Counted from the first letter of the stretch, positions 1-11,525 are shown. The stretch: 64,000 bases of DNA from Owenia fusiformis (GCA_903813345.2 CAIIXF020000003.1:34459000-34522999), one strand, 5' to 3'. The notes: generated from the letters alone by a model not told the origin. Numbers and translations are program-made.

Positions 1-201
1 GGAGCTTATGAAAATGATGGTGTCTTCAAATTGTGGGATGCAAGCGAAAAAATATTCTACAACGACTTCAAATATCATGGTGTTTTGCGAAGCGCTGTGA
101 ATTGCAATGACAATGACATTGCTATATCGTCATGCTTGAATGACGCAGACAAAAGCTGTTTCTTCAACCATGTATATATGAAATGCTACGAAGGTTTGTA
201 G
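1..201 (+). CDS. C-terminal end of an SRCR-like domain protein (partial)
   Basis: Reading frame 1 is open from the window edge to a TAG at 199-201, giving 66 residues. The end contains VNCNDNDIAISSC, then a Cys-containing SCFFNHVYMKCYEG tail. The order C..-IxxC-..C-..VxxxC resembles the last third of a scavenger-receptor cysteine-rich domain (consensus: VxCxGxExSLxxC ... C ... VxVxC). The upstream part of the domain and any signal peptide lie left of the window. The usual E of the G.E.SL motif is absent, so the assignment is tentative. Such domains are extracellular ligand-binding modules. What is seen: an open frame, four Cys and a stop. The family name is inferred from spacing only. Confidence 0.45.
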   Translation, partial: GAYENDGVFKLWDASEKIFYNDFKYHGVLRSAVNCNDNDIAISSCLNDADKSCFFNHVYMKCYEGL

Positions 202-1130
202 TTCAGGTTAAACAACATAAAATCGAGTCATTTAGGTGAAAGCAAGAAGTGCATATTGTGAGTGGGGATATGCAGTCAGTAAAATGGCACATTGGTTGGA
301 GACTTCAGAAAAGAATCCCATGTTGTTACGCGGTATTTGCCATACATTTATGGTTGCGCGGTATTTGTGATACAAGTGAATATGGCATACTCAACTGCGG
401 TATCTGACATATTCCGCGAGTGAGTATGGCATATTCCGCATTGAAATGTGATATAGTGAATACCTCATATACCTGCGGAATGTGGCATTTACCACGCGAT
501 GAACGCCATACAAAATTACCTTGATTTGATTGGTTTAGAGAAGCAACACTAAATGTAAAACTATAATGGATCGCCATTGTTTTTATCGCTTCAAGCACTA
601 AACTATGAATCCTGGAATGATTGAGTAAGTTTATTACGTATGATGGTACTTTTGAAAGTATCAGTAGCGTATAAACCGTGATCAAATACTCGTGTTTTTC
701 AGGTTTTTTCTGGTTGTAAAAGTCACTCATAATCTTCACGAACGTAGGTTCGTTTATTCATGTGTAATAATGTTTTCCTGGAAGTATGTTTTTGCGTGTA
801 ACACATATATAAAACAACATCAAACAATACAGGTGCCACTGATGTATGTTGTTCAATTGTATTAGTTCATATATTCAATGCACTGACCAGCTGCTCCCAA
901 TGTCTTCAAGAAAAAACAGATCGAATTTATGCTCAATCATCACCCTTACTTCAAAGCACAATGTCTTATGTACACACCAGGAAAAATAATTAAAATCGGT
1001 ACATTGAATTTTTTATCATGGTTTTATCTCCTCCACCATGTTCATTCTATGCCATATTCGTTGCGGGATATGACATATATCTGTATCGTGTTTACCACGT
1101 AACATATGTGACCATTATAACGAAATACCC
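202..1130. other. Downstream region of the SRCR-like gene, AT-rich, no gene seen
   Basis: Probably the 3' UTR of the preceding gene and intergenic DNA. Between about 325 and 545, and again near 1040-1110, short motifs around GCGGTATTTGCCATAC, GTATGGCATATTCCGC and TTACCACGCG recur in both orientations, suggesting an old unclassified repeat. The open frames here have no recognisable protein features. Confidence 0.4.
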
Positions 1131-1437
1131 TTTATCCTATGCCAAGTAGAGTTTTAGGGAGATAAGTTGGTAAGATATATCCCGTATCCTGATTTTGAGG
1201 TGTCCATATCCTGAACCTCCATATCTCCCGCCATATCTCCCGCTCCAAGGCATATCTTCCCGCTTCGAAAAAAAAATTGAAAAAATAAGAAAAAATTGAA
1301 AAAAATAGAAAAAAGAAAAAAATAGAAAAATAGACAAATTAGAAAAAATTAGAAAAATGTGAAAAAAATTGAAAAAAGAAAAAATAATTCGAAAAAATTG
1401 AAAGAAAATTTGAAAACTCTACTTGGTATAGGATAAA
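1131..1437. repeat. Foldback/MITE-like repeat with an A-rich core
   Basis: The first 25 bases (TTTATCCTATGCCAAGTAGA onward) are the reverse complement of the last 25 (1413-1437), with one mismatch. The interior holds an A-rich low-complexity run (about 1267-1412) built of GAAAAAATT-like units. No coding capacity. A target duplication was not evident. Confidence 0.65.
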
Positions 1438-1440
1438 GCA

Positions 1441-1579
1441 GTTATGTACGGTCGGTTTGGATATGGGGTTCATCCCTCGTGAGATATGCACATCTACCTT
1501 CGGTCCCTACGGTCTCTCAGGTAGATATGCATATCTCCCTCTGGATAAACCCCATATCCAAAACCTCACAGTACATAAC
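1441..1579. repeat. Hairpin repeat (imperfect palindrome)
   Basis: Outer arms GTTATGTACGG..TTTGGATATGGGGTT (1441-1470) pair with AACCCCATATCCAAA..GTACATAAC (ending 1579). Inner arms AGATATGCACATCTACC and GGTAGATATGCATATCT also pair. The whole segment can therefore form one extended stem-loop. It directly abuts the preceding foldback, so both may belong to one composite. Confidence 0.65.
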
Positions 1580-1841
1580 CCTTATTTATCTCATTAACGG
1601 GCAGTATCCACGCTTAGGGCAACATACCCATTGTGATCGGGAGAGGCTTATCTAGCTCGCTGTTAAAATATTACTATGGGCTGTATTTTGAGATAAATAA
1701 ATTTACCACCCGTTCAATCTGTCTCATATTAAAAACAAATGAAAAATATTCTGTCATAAAAATTCTCCTTAAATCACCCCGATGTCATTAAAAAGGTTAT
1801 CGTTCACTTATCTTGGAAATATCTTCAGATAGGTCGATAAC

Positions 1842-2462
1842 TGTCCTTTAAAGGAATATTCCTTGCCAGACCCTTTCTCTCTTGATATGGTAGCTATAAT
1901 CATATATATAGTTTCCATATTTAGCAAAACATGGGAAAATGTTTTAATATGGTCAATATTGATCATTTAAAAATCTAGTGCTTATTTCCAGTGAGCTGCC
2001 ATCTTTTAAGATTTCTTGCAGGAAGTGATGTCATCAACTCTCAACTTCTATAACCTTGCCCATAACAGTATAGGAAAGTAGCACAAAATCACTTCTAGAC
2101 AAGTGATCATTACTTTCTGTGCAAAAATATTTTCAGGGCTTGTCAACTTAGAATAAAAGAAGAGATTTTCAGAAGGATTAAATAAGATACAAAGTTGAAA
2201 AAGAATATTTAGCTGGTTTTGTAATTCTTAATAGCTCCTCACCTAATGCTATATGCAAAGTTGAGAGTCGATGACATCACTTCCTGTGTGAAATTTTAAA
2301 AGATGGCAGCTTACTGGAATTGAGCATCACATTTCTAAGTGATCAAATTTGACCATATCAAAACATTTTTGTGTGTTTTGCTAAACATGGCAAGCATATA
2401 TATGGTTATAGCTACCATATAAGGAGAGAGATGGTTTGGCAAGGAATATTCCTTTAAAACTT
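1842..2462. repeat. Foldback element with ~200-bp inverted arms
   Basis: The left arm (about 1846-2045, beginning CCTTTAAAGGAATATTCCTT) is repeated inverted at about 2256-2459. Shared blocks include AAGGAATATTCCTTGCCA, ATATGGTAGCTATAA, TAGCAAAACATG and GAAGTGATGTCATC. The arms are roughly 80-85% alike by eye, around a ~210-bp unique centre. No ORF. The class is not identifiable because the ends are blurred. Confidence 0.7.
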
Positions 2463-3554
2463 ATCCTCGTTGCATTCTCTAAATTCACTAAACGCAAAAT
2501 GGTCTTGCAACTTGCAGGAACGAAGTAAATTCACTGTGGACCGTAGCTCATAACAACGCCATGTGCTCTCATACTCCTTTAGAATGAATATATAGCTCCT
2601 GCCATCTGATCTGACCATTATCATAGTTAACTGGAGTTGGGGGTACCCAGGGCAATTTTATTACGTCTAATCTGAACCCCAAAAAAATCATAAAAGCGCC
2701 TCTTTTTAAATCTTTAAGAAATTATACTTATTTATTGTTTAGATAATATGTTACCATAGTTACATTTTTTCTCGCAATTTTTTTATGTCACGGTATAAAT
2801 TATGATGTGTTTATAGAAGCAAATACCAAAAGCCTCTCAAAAATGCTCCATCTCACACTGCTATTCTCACCATACAAGATTTACGATAATTGATATTTTC
2901 AAATATATTCTGTTATTCTACCAAAGCCTGCGCTATGTGTGTTCATATCAGCGACATTTAATGTGCGCTGTTTTAAAGTCAACACAACTGTTATCATGAC
3001 CATGTGATATATACTGAAAATATTGCTTGATAATTCTTAAAAACAGCTTTAATGAGGATAATTGAGACAAAATCAAAGTTTGCTAATATAAACTGAGACA
3101 ACAGCACAAATTAATAAAATCCCAAATTCTTGTATCATAAGGTGCATACTGTCAAACTAAGATTTAAAAAATAGAATGTGCTTGATAAGAAACGATCGCG
3201 TGTGAGTCACAAAATGTCGTTCTCCGATTAAAGTTAACGTCCGCAATGAAATGAATGAGGATCTGAAGTGTTTTTTGTCGAAAATGTGCATGGTATCAAG
3301 CGGGAAAGAACAATGTTTACTTTAATTTTAAAAAACATTGACGCGTTACGGGCATATGGCTAAGAATGACAGTACACTAATATATAGTTTCTAAAATTTT
3401 GATATCAATTGTTAAATCTCTATTCACAAAAAATCTGAATCTCCACTGGAGATTATATTAAATATAAGATATATTAAATTATGTTGCAAGATTTTGAACC
3501 ACAACATTTTCCAACACAGTACCACGGTCCCCCTTTGCAGAAGGTGGAACCATA
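2463..3554. other. AT-rich intergenic stretch, nothing recognised
   Basis: No ORF of interest, no clear repeat arms and no RNA gene seen on either strand. Confidence 0.4.
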
Positions 3555-4621
3555 CGAGGGGTGATCAATAAGTAATGGACGCTTTTTTACACAGATACTT
3601 TTTATAGACCAATCCCTTTGATTTTCCTACCAGTGATACATCATTCAATTATCTATCAATTCTGAAGATTTGAAGACAAAATATATAATACATGCTGATA
3701 TATCCTCATTTCCGCGAAGGAGGTACAGGTACCCCGGGACCGACATTTACGTCACACATTCAGTTTTTAGCCAGTTCGACAGATTTCATTTAGATTTGAA
3801 CTTTTTTATATGTAACAAGTGTTATGTTATTTGAAATATTTTGCTGACCAGTAACACATAAACAGTAAGTAGTATGAATCCAGAGTGTTGTATGGTCGGG
3901 GTTTGCGGGTCAATTTGAGAAAGCATTGTGGAACAAGGGCTTGGTGAGAGAAGGGAACACCCAATTCCATATGGATTATGCACCTGCCCACAGATCTCAA
4001 AATGTTCAGAAAACAATATCCCTGGACCTCGAAATTGAGCCCTTGGCCAATGCACCATATTGTCCAGAGCTGTCCACATGTGACTTATTTATTTCTATAC
4101 TACTTATTTCTATAGAGAAAGGACGCAGGTTTATTGACTTGAAATAAAACAACCCGTGCAACTGCATCTTGCAACCATGTCAGAGAATGGATTTAGCCTT
4201 GTCTCCCAATGGGGCATTGTGTACATGTAGCACTAGAGGGAACCTATGTAGAGGTTCCTTTAGAATAAATGTGGCATGAATACTACATAGCGATGATAAA
4301 ATATTCAAAATCAACTATGGCATAACAAAATGGGGGTAAAACATGACCATCATGGTGTGTTTTGTTCAGCCTGCATTCAACTGCGTTGCATGTTAAACAA
4401 GCCAAAAAGCTTCAGAATTTTTTGACGTCATGTCGGTCCCGGGGTACCTGTACCTCCTTCACGGAAATAAAGATATATCAAAATATATTATATGTTTTGC
4501 TTTCAAATCTTCAGAGTTGATAGATAATTGAATGATGTATCACTGGTAAGAAAATCGAATGGATTGGTCTATAAAAAGCATCTGTGTAAAAAAGCGTCCA
4601 TTACTTATTGATCACCCCTCG
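3555..4621 (+). mobile_element. Mariner-type DNA transposon with ~200-bp terminal inverted repeats
   Basis: The element begins CGAGGGGTGATCAATAAGTA and ends with its reverse complement, flanked by TA on each side (3553-3554 and 4622-4623), the target duplication of the Tc1/mariner superfamily. Inverted similarity continues about 200 bp inward, down to the GGTACCCCGGGACCGACAT block. That is far longer than the ~30-bp ends of classical mariner. The interior carries a transposase remnant. The element is probably inactive. Confidence 0.85.
3926..4147 (+). pseudogene. Mariner transposase fragment (catalytic region)
   Basis: The frame contains HMDYAPAHRS and, further on, NAPYCPELSTCDLF. These match the second and third catalytic-Asp motifs of mariner transposases (xDNAxxH and xPYSPDLxPxDxxLF). 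The two Asp residues are separated by 35 residues, close to the D34D spacing of mariner. The N-terminal helix-turn-helix part and the first Asp are missing, so this is a decayed fragment inside the element at 3555-4621. Confidence 0.75.
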
Positions 4622-4623
4622 TA

Positions 4624-6144
4624 TTATGATGTAAAATACCTAAATATGATGTATTTTGTTATTTATCAGCATGGGACGTCACAAGTCAGTGGGACAACAT
4701 CACAAGTGTATCACTTTCACCCTCTGCAGAATGTGAAAGTATTTTGAACGCTGGAAAAACTGAAATGGCAAATGACATTCCTTTGTCATGTCAGGTAAAA
4801 TCAATTTGCTTCATCAGGTGAACCTTCTTCAGTGGGTTCATTTTTGTCCCTTCATCTAGTAAATTAAACACCTTTGGTATCCGTGACAACCGACAATTGA
4901 CCGAGCGGCTGCTACAGCATAATCGGGGCGGTGTCATTTAAATTACCTACCCTACCTGTGATATAAACCAAAACAACCCAAGAAGGTGTGAACTAACGAT
5001 TAACTTTCCTATTATCTCAAATTCTATACCATTGGATTACTATGGGAACTTCCACAGAGAAAATTCAAGGGATTAAGGAATGGGCACCATTTACACAATT
5101 GGAGAAATTATTGGCAATTTGGCATACGTGAAACCTATTTAAAACTGCATTTATATTATTCAAAAGCATTTGCAATCAATGATTCCCAGCCCTCTGAGGT
5201 GTGAAAAATATAGATAATGTTTGAAAATGAGAATTATTTTTGGGGATTATATGGTGCAATCTTTAAGTCAGAAAATGTTTTAAAGTGAATTGATGTTTTT
5301 TTTATGAAAAACACAAGCGGAATGCATGAAAAAACGCCCCCGATTCATTTTACAAACAACACGCAGTCCTTTTTTCAATTTTGGGATTTTCCGCCAGTTT
5401 GATTTGAAGGGGGAAAACAAAATGGCTGCCATTTGTGTGAGAAATATGAGAAAAAACTGCTTCACTTTTAATTTTCATACAGACCATATAGAGCACAGTT
5501 TTCAGTTTTGGATTTTTTGATTGAGTCTGACTGTTCATCATCTTGGTCATGTATAGAGATTATAAAATCGAAACATTAAAGCTGTGCTCAGCATGAATTT
5601 CGCAGAAATATAAACAACACCAACACAAATTGTAGTGTCAAAACTGGATGCTCAGTAACTTTGCGTGACTATAATCCCTTGATTACCAAAGCAAACACCA
5701 ATTCCTTTATCAAGAAATGCCATTCTATCTCTATACAAAGAAAGTAAGCAATGTTTTGGAGGATATTTTTCAAACAATGTGTTTGTCAATGAATTATTCA
5801 TTTAGTATTTGCCCTTGATATTTTTTCTGTGATGTCATTATTTTGTCTTAGATGTCAATATTCTTTATTAGTCGTGATAGTCTTGGGGCTCGCAGAAGAA
5901 GGATGCTAGGATGTTGAGATTAAATAATACGTGTGATTGAGTTGGTTTTTCAGAAATTACAATTTTCGATATATTCATAGTCGATACCCGAACTCATCCT
6001 TTGTTTGATTTGTTGGTTTCTTTTATAATGTCAGATACCAAGTGCGCCAGATTCCAATTTCAACAGATGTTCAATGAATAGAAATCTTTCTAGTTTCGGC
6101 CCACTCTGTAGCCATTAAATAACATTTAATTCATTGTCTTTCAG
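4624..6144. other. Upstream region or intron of the somatomedin-B gene
   Basis: Ends in a good splice acceptor (TTCATTGTCTTTCAG at 6130-6144), so at least the right part is an intron of the gene whose exon starts at 6145. I could not locate the preceding exon, which should supply the signal peptide and the first Cys of the somatomedin-B domain. A stray ACCGACAATTG half-palindrome at about 4890 recalls the palindrome family at 50861. Confidence 0.4.
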
Positions 6145-7557
6145 GGGCGTTGTGCCGAGGTTCCCTCCGTTAGATCTACGTGGTGTTACTGTGATTCAAA
6201 ATGTGCTGACAACAATGACTGTTGCTATGACTACACTGACGCATGCTGGCATGACACACAAGACGATGGTAAAAATGACGGTCCTAAAGAAACTCGAGAT
6301 AGAAATACTAGTGAAAGTCAAGATCCTAAACCAGCCGAAGAGAATGACCTAAGCCAGTATAAAGAATGTGTGGAAACCTATGAGAATTATGATCAACTAA
6401 GGCAGTATAAAATGATAGCAAGATGCCCGAGTTATACACAAGACCAAAACTTGGCTATGCTGTGTATCGATGCATCATTTTCATTTGATTTGTCGGGACA
6501 CAAATTCAGTTCCATTGCGCGTCTACCTGTTTATATCAATGAAACAGGAGAAACGTTCAAGAATGTATATTGTGCGATTTGTCATGGGTTTGGGCTTGAT
6601 GATGTTTTGGCATGGTCTTTAAGATATGACTGCTTGAATGTCGATGGTGTTGAACGTGCATTACAAAATAAACATATGCAGGACTTGAGATCTTTGATTC
6701 ATCTAAACGGGTGTACTTTGAGGCCTGAAGGAGGTCGGCCGAGACCTATGCCATGTAAAGCAAATTGCCGATTTATCACAATTCCACCACGTGGAGTCAA
6801 CTTGAGACAGTGTCACCATCATGTTGATGAATGTGATGTTAGGTATGTTCCGACCGCATATAGACAACAGCGTGATCTTTATATGTTATATGAATCGTGT
6901 TTGAAATATTCTGCACCAGTTATATTTCAGAAAGATCAAGTTGACAAGAGTCCAATCATCTACAAGAATATCCACTGCGCAGTGTGCAATGGTGCCGACC
7001 CCTACCGGTTGGGCTGCAAGGTGTCTAACATTACAAATGAGGGGTTTGAAGTAATTACAGTTATGGGTAATTTCGTCCAGAAACTGGTAAACGACAATCA
7101 TTTTTTTGTTCTGGAATGGTATTACACCTTGGGGGATCTAGTTTTTTCATCCAATGTCTCTGATTTAAAGGCATGCGACGAGAACGATTTGCCTGAATCT
7201 GGACCAGCCCACAACTTCATTGATTCTCTTACTCTTGTTAATGCATATAGATGTACTTATATAGGCTGCTTAAATGAAAATTCAATGATAAATCGAACAT
7301 GCAAGAGAGAATCACTCAAAGATGAATCTCTCGTGCAAGAAGATTCAGTTATAAGTATGAGTACAACTGTGGATGACTTGCCAAGAATCGTGGGAAGTAA
7401 TAGTACAAGTGCTGAATTTCCCACGTCCGGTGTTGGGGCATCTCAGAGCACTATGGGCATGAGAGCAAACAGCCAAGCACATGTATATCATACATGTACA
7501 TGCATTGAGCACGTGCTGTTATTGGCTCTTCTTAACCCACTCCTAATTTTCTTCTAA
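6145..7557 (+). CDS. Somatomedin-B / Cys-repeat extracellular protein, 3' exon
   Basis: Open for 470 codons from a splice acceptor (CAG|GGG) to TAA at 7555-7557. Residues 3-34 form a somatomedin-B-like module (C3, C14, C16, C20, C26-C27, C34; WCYCDSKC then DCCYDYTDAC). The eighth Cys must lie in an upstream exon. An acidic, charged linker follows. Two related Cys units come next: residue 138 onward has FKNVYCAICHG and residue 273 onward has YKNIHCAVCNG, each preceded by a Cys-rich stretch. This unit is typical of the ectodomains of invertebrate SMB-containing adhesion-receptor-like proteins. The C-terminus is Ser/Thr-rich and ends in a hydrophobic tail (HVLLLALLNPLLIFF) with no basic residues after it, which looks like a GPI-anchor signal rather than a 7TM region. 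Function unknown; adhesion or ligand binding at the cell surface is inferred. Confidence 0.75.
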   Translation, partial: GRCAEVPSVRSTWCYCDSKCADNNDCCYDYTDACWHDTQDDGKNDGPKETRDRNTSESQDPKPAEENDLSQYKECVETYENYDQLRQYKMIARCPSYTQDQNLAMLCIDASFSFDLSGHKFSSIARLPVYINETGETFKNVYCAICHGFGLDDVLAWSLRYDCLNVDGVERALQNKHMQDLRSLIHLNGCTLRPEGGRPRPMPCKANCRFITIPPRGVNLRQCHHHVDECDVRYVPTAYRQQRDLYMLYESCLKYSAPVIFQKDQVDKSPIIYKNIHCAVCNGADPYRLGCKVSNITNEGFEVITVMGNFVQKLVNDNHFFVLEWYYTLGDLVFSSNVSDLKACDENDLPESGPAHNFIDSLTLVNAYRCTYIGCLNENSMINRTCKRESLKDESLVQEDSVISMSTTVDDLPRIVGSNSTSAEFPTSGVGASQSTMGMRANSQAHVYHTCTCIEHVLLLALLNPLLIFF

Positions 7558-7660
7558 ATAGCACTATCACACTGAAATAACCGTACAATGGCGATGTCAG
7601 CTTCCGTAGTCCAAAATGGCGGACAAATGATTGGATTCGATGTGCGTCCACTGTACGCTT

Positions 7661-7666
7661 AATAAA
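7661..7666 (+). promoter_or_regulatory. Polyadenylation signal of the somatomedin-B gene
   Basis: AATAAA lies 104 bases after the TAA stop, within CTTAATAAAGCACG. It is the first canonical signal downstream of the stop on this strand and ends just before a MITE at 7734. Confidence 0.6.
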
Positions 7667-7733
7667 GCACGTAGGTTATATAACAATCGATGGAAGTGTA
7701 TTTTACTAATCCTAAATTTGAAAATTGAAAATA

Positions 7734-7990
7734 CAGGGTGGGTCAAAAAGGTAACCCAAACTTATCGTAATAACTCAGTTATCCAGTATGGGGTTAAAAT
7801 CATATTTTGCATTTGAATCTTGTTTGATGTTCTTTTATTCTACTTTTATTCTAATGTTCTTGTATTGGTCTACTTTCAATGGTCACGATTTTATGGCTAT
7901 TTTACATAACATGCTCCAAATGATAAAACATACATAAATCACCCAATATTAATATGAACACTCAAAATTTTATCTTTGGGATTATTTCAA
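7734..7990 (+). mobile_element. Truncated TA-flanked MITE (same family as 37545-37809)
   Basis: Starts TA|CAGGGTGGGTCAAAAAGGTA. Over about 230 bp it matches the reverse complement of the element at 37545-37809, through AACCCAAA, TTTCAATGGTCAC and CACCCAATAT blocks. The right end with the inverted CACCCTG|TA is not found, so this copy is 3'-truncated; the end coordinate is approximate. Confidence 0.65.
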
Positions 7991-8089
7991 AGATAATGGA
8001 GACATTAAGCTGGGATATAAAATCGAAACGCCAGCGTGTACGTATGAAATCGCCTGTAGTTTTCTTACATAAAGATCGTTCGGTTACTA

Positions 8090-9170
8090 GTTAGAGACCC
8101 ATGCCTCTCTATCGTTTCAAAAAATGTACCTAACGTATCGGTCTCTGTTAATTTATGGCATCCATACTTTTCTGAAAGGTAACATATTGAGGTTCAATTT
8201 TCTGCCGGATGCCCTTGCAAACTCTCATTGGTTGCTCTGTATTGTAGCATTCCGTTACCATGGTTACGCATCTATAGACATCCTACCTTGGAATCTTAAA
8301 TCATTTGTAGCTTTGTCATTATTTTGTCTATTGATATGATATTGGTATCAAATTAAACCTAAATAAATTTCACATATAATTAAAATATTCAATTATGCAA
8401 ATTAGCTCATTTGCATAAATTGTGACGTCATAAATCTATTTTTCGTTCAGAATTCTCAAGTATAGCAATGTATCTTTAAGAACTGAAGCCGTACGATGGA
8501 ATTTATTCAATGTTATGACTTTTATTCAATGAGCAGAAGGTTTAAGCAACATAAAAGTGAAAACTGATTCAAAATTGGATCAGAACTAACAAAGTTATTA
8601 AGCTTTCTGGGCAGCTACCATGAACGTTATCATTGAACAATTAACGTTAAACATCTTACCTTAGAATTGAAATGTTTGGTAGCTTTGTCATTATTTGGTC
8701 TATAGAGGAGATCTTGGTATCGAATTGATCCTAATTGAATAAACGGTATGGTAACGATATTCAATTATGCAAATTAGCTAATTTGCATAAATTATGATGT
8801 CATCAATCTATTTTGGGTTCAGAACTTCCAAGTATAGCAACAAATTTATTAGATCCGAGGTTGGATGGTGTAGTTTCTGCATAGTTTGTCATTTATTCTA
8901 TGAGTGGAAGAGGTATGAGTAATATAAAAAAATATTCAAAATTGAATGAGTATTAGTAAAGTAATTCAGCTTTTGAGGCAGCTGCTATGAACGTTACTAT
9001 TTGACAATCATAAATAAAACACTGAAATAACAAAAATGAAACATGATGATGAAAAAAATGAAAGCTGATTCAAGCTTATTGAGTGAAAAATATATATTTT
9101 ACATGTCACTGAATTAGTTGGTGTATAGAAATTCATAATTTTGACTGTCATTGACAGGAGTCAAAACAGT
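8090..9170 (+). repeat. Left inverted arm of the 6.5-kb element
   Basis: A 60-codon stretch starting at 8124 is mirrored almost residue for residue on the minus strand from 14555. This reflects DNA identity of the two arms, not a conserved gene. The motif ATGCAAATTAGC(T/A) occurs at about 8395 and 8767. Confidence 0.8.
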
Positions 9171-9280
9171 TTTTTTGATTTTGTAACATGATTTATTGTT
9201 TGTGAGAAAGTTATGGATTAATCAGTACGTGAATGGGTGAATGGTATGGTGAAATCTGTTATGTAATCTATAAATCTTTG

Positions 9281-9500
9281 AAATGATTTGCTTCATAGGC
9301 GTCAATCTATTTAAAAATGCGAAACATCGTGACTGGTCAAACATCAATATTTGTGCTGCAATTCAAGCAGTGAACATCTACATGAATTTTTAAACTGATT
9401 TGCTTCATAGGCGTCAATCTATTTAAAAGGACGAAACATCATGACTGGTCAAACATTAATATTTGTGCTGCGATTCAAGCAGTAATCATCTACATAACCT
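9281..9500 (+). repeat. Two-copy ~115-bp tandem duplication
   Basis: TGATTTGCTTCATAGGCGTC with about 90 following bases occurs at about 9286 and again at about 9401, over 90% alike by eye. It lies in the interior of the 6.5-kb element. Confidence 0.75.
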
Positions 9501-9957
9501 GTTAATACAAATTTATGACATTATATCACAAAATGTATGTCATTGCTGTTTTTATGTCACCACCAAAAGCGGTGACATATTGTTCTCCATTTGTCTCCAT
9601 TTTTGAGACGGCGTTTGACATCTGTTTGGCATCTGTAACAAATGGTAGGTTGTGACATTTTGCATGTTTATGCCTTGTTTGAATTATTTACAAAATGTTA
9701 TAAAAATATCAAAATAATATATTTTTAAAAGCCTCATTCATTTTGAATTATTGCATTGAAGAGGATTCAAAGATTGACTTTTTGCATGCTGGTGACGTTG
9801 CGCCATTCTTACACCTAAAACCTAACCGATTTTACCATTGTATATGCTTTTTGAAGAAGGAAATCTTATTTGTTGAATTTTATAGCAGAAATCGACTCCC
9901 TTCACTCATTTTGTCAGATTACTGGCAGTGACATTAAAGAGACAATTTTATTATCTA

Positions 9958-10934
9958 GAGTGTCTCAAAAGATGAACCAAAGGTATATCAACAGCAAAGA
10001 TAAATCAATCAATATTTTCAGATATTTTTGCATGGTCATTTAGGAAAAGCATGTAAGTTTTCTCTCCAATACTAATTTTTTAGTTCAGTCTTGCCTTTTT
10101 GATGCTTTAACCCTTTTTATACCATGTGTTTAATTTAACCTCCTTACATTTCGATAAAAGCCTGCATCCTTACTGCTACATTGTTTATCATATATGACAA
10201 TGTTTCTGGTGGAATGTTTTGAATTTCCTTTCACATTTTGACCTCAAATTGTTCTATGTCTCTTGACTTTGGGATAAACATAAACATGGTTCTTGAAGTC
10301 ATTCCAGAGAAAATGTTTGGGGTGTCAAATCTGTTGAATAGGGAGGCCCTCACACTGTCTTTATATAGAAAGAAGAAACTGCTTTCATGGGAATTTTTGT
10401 TTGGCCCTTGCTGTACATGGAGGGGCTCAAACTGTCTGGAACCACAGTGTCCTCATTTGGATATCATTCAGTCTCTGTAACTCTGGCAGATGGAACTCCA
10501 TTATCAATTAACCGCTAAATCATTTGACGATAATTGAGCTGGTTCTCTGTGATTGTTCTGCCATCTTCAACCTTGGAACTTTTTTCTCTGGGGCTATTTG
10601 AAGGAGCATGTTAAGCTAATCCCAAGCCAAAAGACCTAGAACAACATAAAGCCAACACCCAAAGAGAAATTAAAAACGTTCCACCTGAAATATTATCAAA
10701 TGTGATGAACAATGTAGCACAAGGATACAAGCTGTCATCGAAATATGAAGTAAAAAGTAAAGGGTTAAATCATCAAAATGCAAGACTGAGCTGAAAACTT
10801 TGTATTGGGAAGGAAACTTACATGCTTTAGCAACATGACCATGCAAAAATATCTACAAAATATCTATAAAATAAATATTGATTGGTTTAATCGTGGTGTT
10901 AATATACTTTTGGGTACATTTTTGAGACACCTTG
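9958..10934 (-). mobile_element. IS630/mariner-related element, nested
   Basis: Ends: TA|GAGTGTCTCAAAAGATG on the left and ATTTTTGAGACACCTTG|TA on the right, with ~200-bp inverted subterminal similarity (AAGCATGTAAGTTTTC against GAAACTTACATGCTTT; GGTTAAA blocks). On the minus strand about 10160-10500 there are fragments of a decayed transposase. Flanking TA duplications are at 9956-9957 and 10935-10936. Confidence 0.75.
10160..10500 (-). pseudogene. Decayed IS630/mariner transposase
   Basis: Minus-strand translation, broken by several stops, gives MRTLWFQTV*APPCTARA, close to the xLWFQQDGAPPHTARA catalytic motif of IS630-like eukaryotic transposases. Downstream comes FLWNDFKNHVYVYPK, close to the FLWGxxKxxVYxxPP motif that follows the third catalytic Asp. 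Stops and frame changes show the gene is dead. Confidence 0.65.
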
Positions 10935-11029
10935 TACTATTTATCATACCAAGCTATTATAGTTCATAAATAGCATTGTATTTTTATATTAAGTGTTTAT
11001 GAAGCGAGGACTTTAACCCAAGAGTTCCT

Positions 11030-11480
11030 ACATCCATGTGACATTTATTTCCATGTGACTAACATCACCTTTATAGTGTAACTTTGAACAAATTAACGTT
11101 TTATCACCATGTCATCCATGTGACATTGATATCCGTGTTAACATCACCTCTATGGCATTCATTCATGTTATAGCCATCTACATGTACGTATATGTAACAT
11201 CAATATTCATGTAGCATTACCCATGTGAAGGACCCATATGGCAGTGGTTGAATTTTTCTTTTGTTAATCTATTTCAGTGGTGACTTTCATGACAGGGATG
11301 CTTTTTATTCTTAATGTTTCCATCATCTTTGTCACATCTCCATGTTCACCTCACCAGTGTGATTTGACTCCCAAATATCATCTGTGTGACATTAATCTCC
11401 TTGTTGACATCATCTATAGCTGTGACATTGATTCAGCTCCTCTGGCCACATCTTATTGTGATGACTTTTGCCCCAGCATC
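11030..11480. repeat. Degenerate CATGTGACAT-rich repeat
   Basis: Motifs such as CCATGTGACATT, TCCATGTGAC and TAACATCACC recur every 20-50 bases, with strong degeneracy. Probably a decayed tandem repeat inside the 6.5-kb element. Confidence 0.4.
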
Positions 11481-11525
11481 CAGGCCTACATGTACATCTG
11501 AGACTTTTTGATAAAATCCGTTATA

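Noticed and set aside
1137-1337. 66-codon minus-strand frame rich in Phe
   Set aside because: Low-complexity A/T run inside a foldback repeat.
8124-8339. 71-codon frame repeated inverted at 14370-14555
   Set aside because: Identity comes from the inverted arms. It lacks coding features, and the second copy ends early.
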